Positions 23,260 to 29,712 of a stretch of 30,249 bases of DNA are shown here, in pieces. The notes below the pieces were generated by a model. The model saw only the letters and a program-made list of their open reading frames with translations, was not told the origin of the DNA and made no database searches. Source of the DNA: an uncultured Eubacteriales bacterium. Its GTDB lineage: Bacteria; Bacillota; Clostridia; Monoglobales; Monoglobaceae. The position numbers were made by a program, and so were the translations under genes. The stretch spans positions 1 to 30,249 of the forward strand of contig URTH01000001.1 of the NCBI GenBank assembly GCA_900550775.1, written 5' to 3'. The stretch's first letter is position 1; every line of letters starts with the position of its first letter.

Positions 23260-24171
23260 ATGGTTGTCACGCTTACGCTGAACCCGTCACTGGACTATGT
23301 CATGGATGTGCCGCATTATCAAAGCGGTACGGTAAACCGCGCCGCAAGGACGCGGCTTTTGCCGGGCGGAAAGGGAATCAACGTTGCCCTTATGCTGTCG
23401 CGCCTGGGAACGCCGGCACGGATGCTGGGCTTTTTGGGCGGCGCGGCCGGGAAGCAAATTGACCAAATGCTAAAGGGTACGGGTGCGCAGACCGACTTTA
23501 TCTTTCTGCCTGAGGGTGAGTCTAGAATCAACGTAAAATTAAAGGGCGAAACGGAGACTGAAATCAATGCGGCAGGCCCCGATGTGCCGCAGGAATCCAT
23601 GGCGATGCTCTATCAAAAGCTGGATATGCTTTGCGCAGACGATTTTTTGGTGCTGGCCGGCAGCGTACCGGTCTCACTGCCGAAGGATTGCTATCGGCAG
23701 ATTTTAGCGCATGTTGAAAATACGGGCGTTCACGCCGTTGTGGACGCAGAGGGCGAGTGGCTGAGTCAGACGCTCCCCTTATCGCCTTTTTTGATCAAAC
23801 CCAACCATCACGAATTGGGGGATCTGGTCGGCAGAGCGATTGTAAATGCGGAAGATGCGCTGCAAGGCGCAAGGGAGCTGCAAAAAAGAGGGGCGAGAAA
23901 CGTCCTGGTTTCGATGGCGGAGCAGGGTGCCGCGCTGCTTTGCGAAAACGGAGAAACCATGACCGCCGCTGCACCAAAGGGAACGCCGGTGCATTCCACC
24001 GGTGCCGGCGACTCGATGGTGGCTGGGTTCTTGGCCGGGTATTTGAAAGATCAAAGCTTTCAAACCGCGCTGCGCTACGGCTGCTGCGCCGGCAGTGCCA
24101 CGGCGTTTTGCGAGGGACTGGCAGAGGGCGAGCAGGTCATGGCGCTTTACCGCACAACCTATTTTTTATAA
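23260..24171 (+). CDS. fruK: 1-phosphofructokinase
   Basis: This 303-residue PfkB-family kinase would phosphorylate fructose-1-phosphate to fructose-1,6-bisphosphate. The start TLNPSLDYV, LPGGKGINVA (about 34-43), the INVKL strand followed by TEINAAGP, and the catalytic anion-hole/base motif STGAGDSMVAGF (about 246-257) are typical of FruK/LacC-type enzymes. Tagatose-6-phosphate kinase is the main alternative. ATG 23260 has CAGGAGGG upstream; an ATG at 23230 has no RBS. It precedes ptsH and ptsI, supporting a PTS sugar role, though no fructose permease gene is in the window. Confidence 0.88.
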   Translation: MVVTLTLNPSLDYVMDVPHYQSGTVNRAARTRLLPGGKGINVALMLSRLGTPARMLGFLGGAAGKQIDQMLKGTGAQTDFIFLPEGESRINVKLKGETETEINAAGPDVPQESMAMLYQKLDMLCADDFLVLAGSVPVSLPKDCYRQILAHVENTGVHAVVDAEGEWLSQTLPLSPFLIKPNHHELGDLVGRAIVNAEDALQGARELQKRGARNVLVSMAEQGAALLCENGETMTAAAPKGTPVHSTGAGDSMVAGFLAGYLKDQSFQTALRYGCCAGSATAFCEGLAEGEQVMALYRTTYFL

Positions 24172-24242
24172 TTTCTTTTGTATAGATTTTTTTCCTTTGT
24201 GGCAAACTGAAACAAAGAGTATTACTGCAAAGGAGAATCAGA

Positions 24243-24500
24243 ATGAAAACATTTACCTATACCATTACGGACCCGGATGGAATCCACGCGCGGCCGGCCG
24301 GAAAACTGGTGAAAGAGGCCGGAAAGTTTCAGTCGCAGATTACCATAGAGGCAAAGGGAAAAAGCGGTGATGCAAAACGGATTTTTTCAGTCATGACGCT
24401 GGGGGTTCCGCACGGCGGCGAGATCACCGTAACGGTTGACGGCGCAGATGAGGAAACGGCAGCGGATGCGCTCCTGCAGTTTTTGAAAGAGAATCTGTAA
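24243..24500 (+). CDS. ptsH: Phosphocarrier protein HPr, lacking Ser-46
   Basis: This 85-residue HPr carries phosphate from enzyme I to sugar-specific EIIA proteins. His-15 and Arg-17 are present in DGIHARPAGKLVKEA. At the position where Firmicutes HPr normally has the regulatory Ser-46 (in K-S-I-M-G-V-M-S-L), this protein has K45-R46-I-F-S-V-M-T-L, so HPr kinase could not phosphorylate that residue. Catabolite control through HPr(Ser-P)/CcpA would then not work with this protein, unless another HPr exists. CAAAGGAG precedes ATG 24243. ptsI follows by 11 nt, the standard general-PTS pair. Confidence 0.95.
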   Translation: MKTFTYTITDPDGIHARPAGKLVKEAGKFQSQITIEAKGKSGDAKRIFSVMTLGVPHGGEITVTVDGADEETAADALLQFLKENL

Positions 24501-24511
24501 GGGGGGATACC

Positions 24512-26152
24512 ATGCTCACCTATCGTGGAAAAAGCGTCTACCGCGGTATTGCAATCGGCAAAATCAGGCTTTACCGCAAGCGGCCGCAGGCCGTGAAACG
24601 CACCCATGTTGCGGACTGCGAAAAAGAAGTCGCACGCTTTGAAAATGCCAGAGAGACCGCGGCACAGCAGCTGCGCGCGCTGCATGAAAAGGCGCGCGGC
24701 GAGGTCGGCAGCGACCATGCCGCGATTTTTGAAATCCATCAGATGATGCTCTCGGACGAGGATTATTTGGAATCCATTGTGCATATGATCCGCGGCCAGA
24801 ATGTCAACGCCGAATACGCGGTGGCGGTGACCTGTAAAAATTTTTCCAACGTTTTTTCGGATATGGAGGACGCCTATATGCAGGCGCGTGCCGCCGATGT
24901 CCGGGATATTTCGGAGCGGATTTTACAGATTTTAACGGGCAGCGCCGAACAGACCGACGCCGGGGACGAGCCGGTCATTTTGGTTGCCGAGGATCTTGTG
25001 CCGAGCGAAACGGTGCAGCTGGATAAATCCAAGGTGCTGGCGTTTGTAACGGTCAAGGGATCTTCCAACTCGCATACGGCGATTTTAGCCAGAACCATGA
25101 ATATCCCGGCAGTGATCCGCGCAGGAATACCGCTGGACGCATCGATTGACGGAAAAATGGCGGTTGTGGACGGGGACAAGGGCAATATCTATATTGATCC
25201 GGACGCGGCGCTTTTAGAGGAAATGCAGCGGCGAAAAGCGCATGAGGACGAGCAGCGGCAGCTTTTGCTCACCTTAAAGGGAAAAAAGAATGTGACGCGT
25301 GACGGCACGGAAATCAAGCTTTATGCCAATATCGGCAACAGCAAGGATCTGGCGCTGGTACTGCAAAATGACGCCGGCGGAATCGGCCTTTTCCGCAGTG
25401 AGTTTATTTATTTAGAGCGGCAGGACTTTCCGACCGAGGAAGAACAGTTTCAGATTTATCGGTCGGTTGCCGAGACCATGGCCGGAAAAAAGGTAATTGT
25501 TCGGACGCTGGATATCGGTGCGGACAAACAGGCGGATTATTTCGGGCTGGAACCGGAGGAAAACCCGGCCATGGGGATGCGTGCCATTCGGATTTGCCTG
25601 ACCCGGCCGGAGATTTTCAAAACGCAGCTGCGTGCGCTGTTTCGGGCGGCCGTCTACGGTTCGCTTTCGGTGATGTATCCCATGATTACCTCGGTGGCGG
25701 AGATGCAGAAGATCAAAGCGGTGACCGATGCCGTCTGTCAGGAGCTTGATAGAGATCATATCCCGTATCGGATTCCGGAACAGGGGATTATGATTGAGAC
25801 GCCGGCCGCCGTCATGGTATCGGATCGGCTGGCTGAGATGGTGGACTTTTTCAGTATCGGAACCAACGATTTATCCCAGTACACCATGGCAATTGACCGC
25901 CAGAACCCGGATCTGGACGGATTTTTTGATCCGCACAGCGAGGCGGTGCTGCGTATGATCGCCATGGCGGCGGAAAATGCGCACCGCGCCGGAATTTGGG
26001 TCGGCATCTGCGGTGAACTTGGCGCGGACACATCGCTGACCGAGACTTTTTTGAAAATGGGAATCGATGAGCTTTCGGTGTCGCCCGGCCGCGTGCTGGC
26101 CGTTCGGCAGGCAATCCGCGCGGTTGACTTATCGGCAAAGAAATCCAAATAA
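24512..26152 (+). CDS. ptsI: Phosphoenolpyruvate-protein phosphotransferase (PTS enzyme I)
   Basis: This 546-residue enzyme I takes phosphate from PEP and passes it to HPr. The N-terminal HPr-binding helical domain spans about residues 30-145. The phospho-His is in KGSSNSHTAILAR (H188). The PEP-binding barrel shows GIGLFRSEF, RTLDIGADKQ, NPAMGMRAIR, MIETPAA, SIGTNDLSQY and the catalytic-Cys stretch GICGELGAD. ATG 24512 has AAGGGGGG upstream. It ends the fruK-ptsH-ptsI group, with a strong terminator directly after. The length is slightly under the usual 570, mostly from the C-terminal end. Confidence 0.96.
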   Translation: MLTYRGKSVYRGIAIGKIRLYRKRPQAVKRTHVADCEKEVARFENARETAAQQLRALHEKARGEVGSDHAAIFEIHQMMLSDEDYLESIVHMIRGQNVNAEYAVAVTCKNFSNVFSDMEDAYMQARAADVRDISERILQILTGSAEQTDAGDEPVILVAEDLVPSETVQLDKSKVLAFVTVKGSSNSHTAILARTMNIPAVIRAGIPLDASIDGKMAVVDGDKGNIYIDPDAALLEEMQRRKAHEDEQRQLLLTLKGKKNVTRDGTEIKLYANIGNSKDLALVLQNDAGGIGLFRSEFIYLERQDFPTEEEQFQIYRSVAETMAGKKVIVRTLDIGADKQADYFGLEPEENPAMGMRAIRICLTRPEIFKTQLRALFRAAVYGSLSVMYPMITSVAEMQKIKAVTDAVCQELDRDHIPYRIPEQGIMIETPAAVMVSDRLAEMVDFFSIGTNDLSQYTMAIDRQNPDLDGFFDPHSEAVLRMIAMAAENAHRAGIWVGICGELGADTSLTETFLKMGIDELSVSPGRVLAVRQAIRAVDLSAKKSK

Positions 26153-26154
26153 GC

Positions 26155-26190
26155 AAAATCGGCAAGTACTTTCCGTACTTGCCGATTTTT
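26155..26190. terminator. Intrinsic terminator after ptsI
   Basis: A perfect 15-bp inverted repeat (26155-26169 and 26175-26189) with a TTTCC loop and T-rich end lies 2 nt after the ptsI stop. The A-rich left arm means it can also terminate the leftward barstar transcript. Confidence 0.92.
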
Positions 26191-26202
26191 GGCTATATAA
26201 AA

Positions 26203-26493
26203 TCACTTCGATGTCACCGATGGAATGATTTGAAATATGACATTTGGAGTTTCTTCATGGACGTCCCGGAATACCGCAAGGATTTCTTTCATATATGGTT
26301 GCCATTCGGTGGAAACACGGTCGAGACCTTTTATCATAATGCAAATATTTTCATGCCATGTATAACTCATGGCATCGTACAATGCATCCAAATTATTCCC
26401 CCAGTCATAAGGAAAGGCAAATGAATCTTTCAGTACGGCATAGATGTCTGCCCATGTTTTTGCACCTGTAAAATCTAAAACTATTTTTTTCAT
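26203..26493 (-). CDS. Barstar-family ribonuclease inhibitor (immunity protein)
   Basis: This 96-residue protein resembles barstar over its whole length. It has a first strand KKIVLDF, a helix TWADIYAVLKDSFAFP, then DWGNNLDALYDAM, which aligns with barstar YYGENLDALWDCL and keeps both Asp residues that in barstar insert into the barnase active site. A last helix EILAVFRDVHEE and strand NVIFQII follow. It should bind and block the adjacent barnase-like RNase in the cytosol. Its ATG lies one base after the toxin stop, so the two are on one transcript with toxin first. Base composition is visibly AT-richer than neighbouring genes. Confidence 0.9.
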   Translation of the reverse strand: MKKIVLDFTGAKTWADIYAVLKDSFAFPYDWGNNLDALYDAMSYTWHENICIMIKGLDRVSTEWQPYMKEILAVFRDVHEETPNVIFQIIPSVTSK

Positions 26494-26494
26494 A

Positions 26495-27019
26495 CTATCT
26501 ATCTTCTCCCGTTATTTCTATGAATGTATCGTAATGATCATAAGTTACAAAAATAAGTCCATCATTGGAAAATACAATTCTTTGCTTGTTCCTGTAACCG
26601 CCATTGTAGTTTATATCTGCCTCATACCAGACTCTGCCCTCCTTATCTGGAAGAACTTTTTTCTTGTTTTTATAAATGCCTCCAAAGATCATATGATTGG
26701 GTGCCACTTCAGATAAATTTCCTGTGAGATTATTCCATCCCATTTTATATGCTTCTGCCTTAGTGATGTAATAATCGGGCAATTCATTTAGGTAGTATAA
26801 CCACCAATCTGCGCCCATTGTACCAAGTTCTGTTGCACATCCCGCGACAATGGCGAGCAGTTGCTCTAATCTACAACCACAGTGCTCATGGAGCTTTGGT
26901 TCACCAATCCTCATTAACTCATCATAAGAAAATATTTTGCCATTGCGCTTAAAACATTCAAAGCAAGTTGCAGGCACTATAAAAGTTTGCCATCTAAACC
27001 ATTCTTCACTTTTTTGCAT
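26495..27019 (-). CDS. Barnase-like ribonuclease with an N-terminal Cys/His domain (toxin)
   Basis: The C-terminal part (about residues 80-174) matches barnase: LPDYYITKAEAYKMGW, GNLSEVAPN, GRVWYEADINYNGGYRNKQRI and TYDHYDTF. The catalytic set is conserved as K87, E133, R143, R147 and H162, equivalent to barnase K27, E73, R83, R87 and H102, so RNase activity is expected. There is no signal peptide. Instead the N-terminal about 75 residues contain CFEC (C19, C22) and HEHCGC (H44, H46, C47, C49), resembling the Cys/His end of phage head-morphogenesis (Mu gpF-like) proteins and suggesting metal binding. The barstar gene follows one base later. The gene is AT-rich and lies downstream of tRNA-Cys. 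The biological role could be interbacterial toxin, anti-phage protection or a plain toxin-antitoxin pair. Confidence 0.87.
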   Translation of the reverse strand: MQKSEEWFRWQTFIVPATCFECFKRNGKIFSYDELMRIGEPKLHEHCGCRLEQLLAIVAGCATELGTMGADWWLYYLNELPDYYITKAEAYKMGWNNLTGNLSEVAPNHMIFGGIYKNKKKVLPDKEGRVWYEADINYNGGYRNKQRIVFSNDGLIFVTYDHYDTFIEITGEDR

Positions 27020-27204
27020 ATCATCACTCCTGTTTAAGTTATTTACATCCGAATGTTTATGTTTTAATTATACTTAAACAAAAGTGACATGGCGTGCCAT
27101 GCATAAAATATAGCGTAATCTAATTCATTTATCAGGGGAAAAACCAAGTGTAACTTTTTATGTAAAAAGAGGAACGGTGCAGTAGGCGAATAATTTTTCA
27201 ACAT
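27020..27204. other. AT-rich gap between the toxin gene and tRNA-Cys terminator
   Basis: No gene was found here. On the minus strand a perfect TATAAT (27067-27072) lies about 50 nt before the toxin start but lacks a good -35 element. CATGGC-GT-GCCATG (about 27090-27103) is an inverted repeat just upstream of it, possibly an operator. AGGAG precedes the toxin ATG. Confidence 0.35.
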
Positions 27205-27238
27205 CAAAAAAATCGGAACGGAGCAAAGTCCGTTCCGA
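27205..27238 (-). terminator. Terminator after tRNA-Cys
   Basis: On the minus strand a perfect 10-bp stem TCGGAACGGA / TCCGTTCCGA (27213-27222 and 27229-27238, 6-nt loop) is followed by seven T, just 2 nt beyond the tRNA-Cys CCA end. Confidence 0.85.
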
Positions 27239-27240
27239 CA

Positions 27241-27315
27241 TGGAGGCGCCACCCAGATTTGAACTGGGGCATAAAGCTTTTGCAGAGCTCTGCCTTACCA
27301 CTTGGCTATGGCGCC
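27241..27315 (-). tRNA. tRNA-Cys (GCA)
   Basis: On the minus strand the cloverleaf has acceptor GGCGCCA paired with TGGCGCC, D arm GCC...GGC, and anticodon loop CTGCAAA with GCA at 34-36. The T arm is CCCAG-TTCAAAT-CTGGG. Discriminator U73, normal for tRNA-Cys, is followed by an encoded CCA. Confidence 0.95.
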
Positions 27316-27326
27316 ATATTCTATTG

Positions 27327-27364
27327 TATGATAAAAGACGCAAAATCATGCGTCTTTTATCATA
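27327..27364 (-). terminator. 16-bp perfect hairpin between tRNA-Gly and tRNA-Cys
   Basis: TATGATAAAAGACGCA and its exact complement are separated by six bases (27327-27342, 27349-27364). On the minus strand it follows tRNA-Gly CCA by two bases and contains TCTTTTATC after the GC part, so it could be a terminator or a processing site. Confidence 0.6.
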
Positions 27365-27366
27365 TT

Positions 27367-27441
27367 TGGAGCGGAAGACGAGATTCGAACTCGCGACGTT
27401 CACCTTGGCAAGGTGACGCTCTACCACTGAGCCACTCCCGC
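27367..27441 (-). tRNA. tRNA-Gly (GCC)
   Basis: On the minus strand GCGGGAG pairs with the 3' acceptor strand CTTCCGC (with a wobble). The D arm is GCTC-AGTGGTA-GAGC and the anticodon arm CACCT-TGCCA-AGGTG contains GCC. The T arm is GCGAG-TTCGAAT-CTCGT, followed by discriminator U and encoded CCA. Confidence 0.95.
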
Positions 27442-27452
27442 GCAACAATGAC

Positions 27453-27481
27453 ATGATAGCATATTATAAGCCGTTTGTCAA
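27453..27481 (-). promoter_or_regulatory. Promoter of the tRNA-Gly/tRNA-Cys genes
   Basis: On the minus strand TTGACA (27476-27481), a 17-nt spacer and TATCAT (27453-27458) form a strong promoter ending 11 nt before tRNA-Gly. Confidence 0.75.
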
Positions 27482-27518
27482 GCCTTTTTGCAATATTTTT
27501 TAATCATTTTTCGATTTC

Positions 27519-27546
27519 GCGGAGGTGTAAGAAATTACACCTCCGC
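27519..27546. terminator. Hairpin downstream of the CD1247-like gene
   Basis: A perfect 12-bp stem GCGGAGGTGTAA / TTACACCTCCGC with a GAAA tetraloop lies 11 nt after the stop codon of the minus-strand gene. It lacks a long T-run on that strand, so termination strength is uncertain. Confidence 0.65.
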
Positions 27547-27557
27547 ATTATTTGTTT

Positions 27558-27971
27558 TTAGTGGTCGTGATGGTCGCAGCCGCAGTCACATTCGCAGTCG
27601 CTCAGATCAAGCTCAATGACCTCGCCGCAGTCGGGACACTTAAACACGCCGTCCGCAATGTCGTCCAGATCATCGCCGGTGAGATCGATTTCAGCGCCGC
27701 AATGATCGCAAACCAAGGTATACATATCATCCTCGTCGTCATCGTAATCGCCAAAAGTCTCGTCACCGATCATCTCGATAACATCCTCCATCTCATCGAT
27801 CTTGTCCGCAATAAAGCCCTGCTCGCTGTCTAACATTTCCAGCTCCTCGGACATATCGCCCAAAAGATTTAAAATGCCGTCAAGCAGCTGACCCTCTGTC
27901 GTGGTCTTATCCAGTTTTAATCCATCTGCAAGCCCCTTTAAATAGGCTGCGCGGTTTGAAATCTCAGACAT
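27558..27971 (-). CDS. CD1247-like conserved clostridial protein with zinc ribbon and acidic Cys/His tail
   Basis: This 137-residue, very acidic protein has an N-terminal helical part (about 1-60) with SNRAAYLKGLADGLKL that matches the conserved clostridial CD1247-type N-terminal domain. An Asp-rich linker and a zinc ribbon CDHC...CPDC (about 88-117) follow. The C-terminal tail DCECDCGCDHHDH is unusually metal-ligand rich. The function is not established. It lies 27 nt downstream of efp, a neighbourhood conserved in Clostridia, so it is probably co-transcribed with efp. The ATG at 27971 has only a weak purine-rich stretch before it. Confidence 0.75.
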   Translation of the reverse strand: MSEISNRAAYLKGLADGLKLDKTTTEGQLLDGILNLLGDMSEELEMLDSEQGFIADKIDEMEDVIEMIGDETFGDYDDDEDDMYTLVCDHCGAEIDLTGDDLDDIADGVFKCPDCGEVIELDLSDCECDCGCDHHDH

Positions 27972-27998
27972 GATTTACACCTCGTTTTCTGATAAATT

Positions 27999-28556
27999 TT
28001 ATACTCTTTCCATGTATTCACCGGTACGGGTATCAATACGGATGGTATCTCCCTCATTGACAAACATCGGAACCGTAATCACTGCGCCGGACTCTACCGT
28101 AGCAGGCTTTGTTACGTTGGTTGCCGTGTTACCCTTAACGCCGGGTTCGGTCTCGGTAACTTTCATCTCAACAAAAGTCGGCGGTTCTACCGCAAACACA
28201 TTGCCTTTGTAGGAAAGGATTTTTACGGTCATGTTTTCCATGACAAACTTTAACGCATCCCCCAGCTGATCCTGGCTGAGCGGAATCTGGTCGTAGGTTT
28301 CCTGATCCATAAAATAGTACAGACCGCTGTCCTCGTACAGATATTCCATATCCTTTCTTTCAATACGGGCCGGCTCTACCTTTTCCGTCGGGTTAAAGGT
28401 TCGCTCTACCACTGCGCCCGTCATCACATTTTTCATCTTGGTTCTTACAAAGGCAGCGCCCTTGCCCGGTTTTACGTGCTGAAACTCTACGACCTGGTAC
28501 ACATTACCGTCGTATTCAAACGTAAGACCGTTTCTAAAATCACCTGCACTTATCAT
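27999..28556 (-). CDS. efp: Translation elongation factor P
   Basis: This 185-residue EF-P relieves ribosome stalling at consecutive prolines. The KOW-like N-terminal domain carries the tip loop [13 protein letters not shown] with the modifiable Lys at position 32. Two OB domains follow, and the typical end [17 protein letters not shown] is present. ATG 28556 has AAGGAGG eight bases upstream; an earlier in-frame Met at 28574 is inside the leader. It lies between pepP and the CD1247-like gene on the same strand. No modification enzyme gene is seen in the window. Confidence 0.97.
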   Translation of the reverse strand: MISAGDFRNGLTFEYDGNVYQVVEFQHVKPGKGAAFVRTKMKNVMTGAVVERTFNPTEKVEPARIERKDMEYLYEDSGLYYFMDQETYDQIPLSQDQLGDALKFVMENMTVKILSYKGNVFAVEPPTFVEMKVTETEPGVKGNTATNVTKPATVESGAVITVPMFVNEGDTIRIDTRTGEYMERV

Positions 28557-28588
28557 TGGTGCAACCTCCTTCAAAAGTACTTATTTTT

Positions 28589-28617
28589 ATTGTATACTAA
28601 ACTTTGAAAAAAAGCAA
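28589..28617 (-). promoter_or_regulatory. Candidate promoter of efp
   Basis: On the minus strand TTGCTT (28612-28617), a 17-nt spacer and TACAAT (28589-28594, preceded by TA) form a moderate promoter about 30-60 nt before efp. Confidence 0.45.
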
Positions 28618-28656
28618 GCATTTTTTCAAAAAACGCCCGATGGCTTTACCGGCATC

Positions 28657-29712
28657 TTACAATTCCAGCAGATCTTTGGAAAGATGCGTCAGATTTTCGA
28701 TGCCGCCCTCCCTGACGCACACCATATCCTCAATCCGAACGCCGCCGAAATCCGGAATATAAATGCCCGGTTCGCAGGTTACGATCATTCCCTCGGCAAG
28801 GCACACCGTGCTGCCCGGCGAAAGATTGGGCAGCTCATGAATCAAAAGTCCCACGCCGTGGCCTAAACTGTGTCCGAAGTACGCGCCGTACCCGGCAGCC
28901 GCAATCACGTCCCGTGCCGCTTTGTCCGCCTCCGCGCCCGATATGCCGGCGCGGATCACGTCAAGCCCGGTCTGCTGCGCCCGTTTTACCGTATCGTAAA
29001 CCTTTTTTTGTTCTTCCGACGCTTTGCCGACAACGACCGTGCGCGTCATATCGGAGCAATAGCCGCCCACCCGGCAGCCAAAATCCATCGTGACAAAGTC
29101 GCCGTTTGCAATCTTTTTTGCATCCGGCTTTCCATGCGGCATACTCGATTTGATACCGGACACCACGATTGTCTCAAAGGACATGCCGTCCGCACCGAGT
29201 TTTCGCATCTGATACTCCAGTTCTGCGGCAATCTCGCACTCTCTCACGCCCGGCTTTATCATGGGCAAAACGCGAAGATAAGCGTCCACGCCGATCTGCT
29301 CCGCACGGCGCAGAAGCGCAAGTTCTTCCTCGTTCTTAACCATACGGATTTCCGTAAGCGCCCTTCCGCAATCAACCCACTCGACTGACTGCCAGGCGGC
29401 ACAAAACGCGGTATAGGTGTCCACCGTCATCACGCTGCCCTCAAAGCCTAAGGTGCGCACGCCGAGCGCGTGCAGCTTTTCCTCTATTTGGGCATTTCGG
29501 GTTTTCATTTGATATTCGATCACCTGTACGTCTCTTGCGTCCCGATTTGCCTCCACGGTGTATCTGGAGTCTACAAAAAGATATCCGCCCGTCTTACCCA
29601 AAAGTGCGATTCCCTCACCGCCCCGAAACCCCGTAAAATAGTGCAGATTTTCCGCGCCGGTCAGCAGCACCGCGTCTGCGGATTGAAATATCGGTTCCAA
29701 TCGCTCAAACAT
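28657..29712 (-). CDS. Xaa-Pro aminopeptidase (M24 family)
   Basis: This 351-residue M24B peptidase would remove N-terminal residues preceding proline. The creatinase N-terminal domain (about 1-125) is followed by the pita-bread catalytic domain. The five metal ligands are visible in MDFGCRVGGYCSDMTR (two Asp), GHSLGHGVGLLIHE (His), VTCEPGIYI (Glu) and GGVRIEDMV (Glu). ATG 29712 has TGGAGG upstream. Its start overlaps the end of the upstream TIM-barrel gene by 8 nt, and efp follows after about 100 nt, the usual clostridial pepP-efp order. Confidence 0.93.
   Translation of the reverse strand: MFERLEPIFQSADAVLLTGAENLHYFTGFRGGEGIALLGKTGGYLFVDSRYTVEANRDARDVQVIEYQMKTRNAQIEEKLHALGVRTLGFEGSVMTVDTYTAFCAAWQSVEWVDCGRALTEIRMVKNEEELALLRRAEQIGVDAYLRVLPMIKPGVRECEIAAELEYQMRKLGADGMSFETIVVSGIKSSMPHGKPDAKKIANGDFVTMDFGCRVGGYCSDMTRTVVVGKASEEQKKVYDTVKRAQQTGLDVIRAGISGAEADKAARDVIAAAGYGAYFGHSLGHGVGLLIHELPNLSPGSTVCLAEGMIVTCEPGIYIPDFGGVRIEDMVCVREGGIENLTHLSKDLLEL

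Noticed and set aside
26190..27241. Integrated element with att repeats at tRNA-Cys
   Set aside because: No integrase gene and no copy of the tRNA 3' end near the ptsI terminator; only position and composition suggest insertion.
27064..27252. 62-residue minus-strand ORF
   Set aside because: Starts inside tRNA-Cys and crosses its terminator; no family match recognised.
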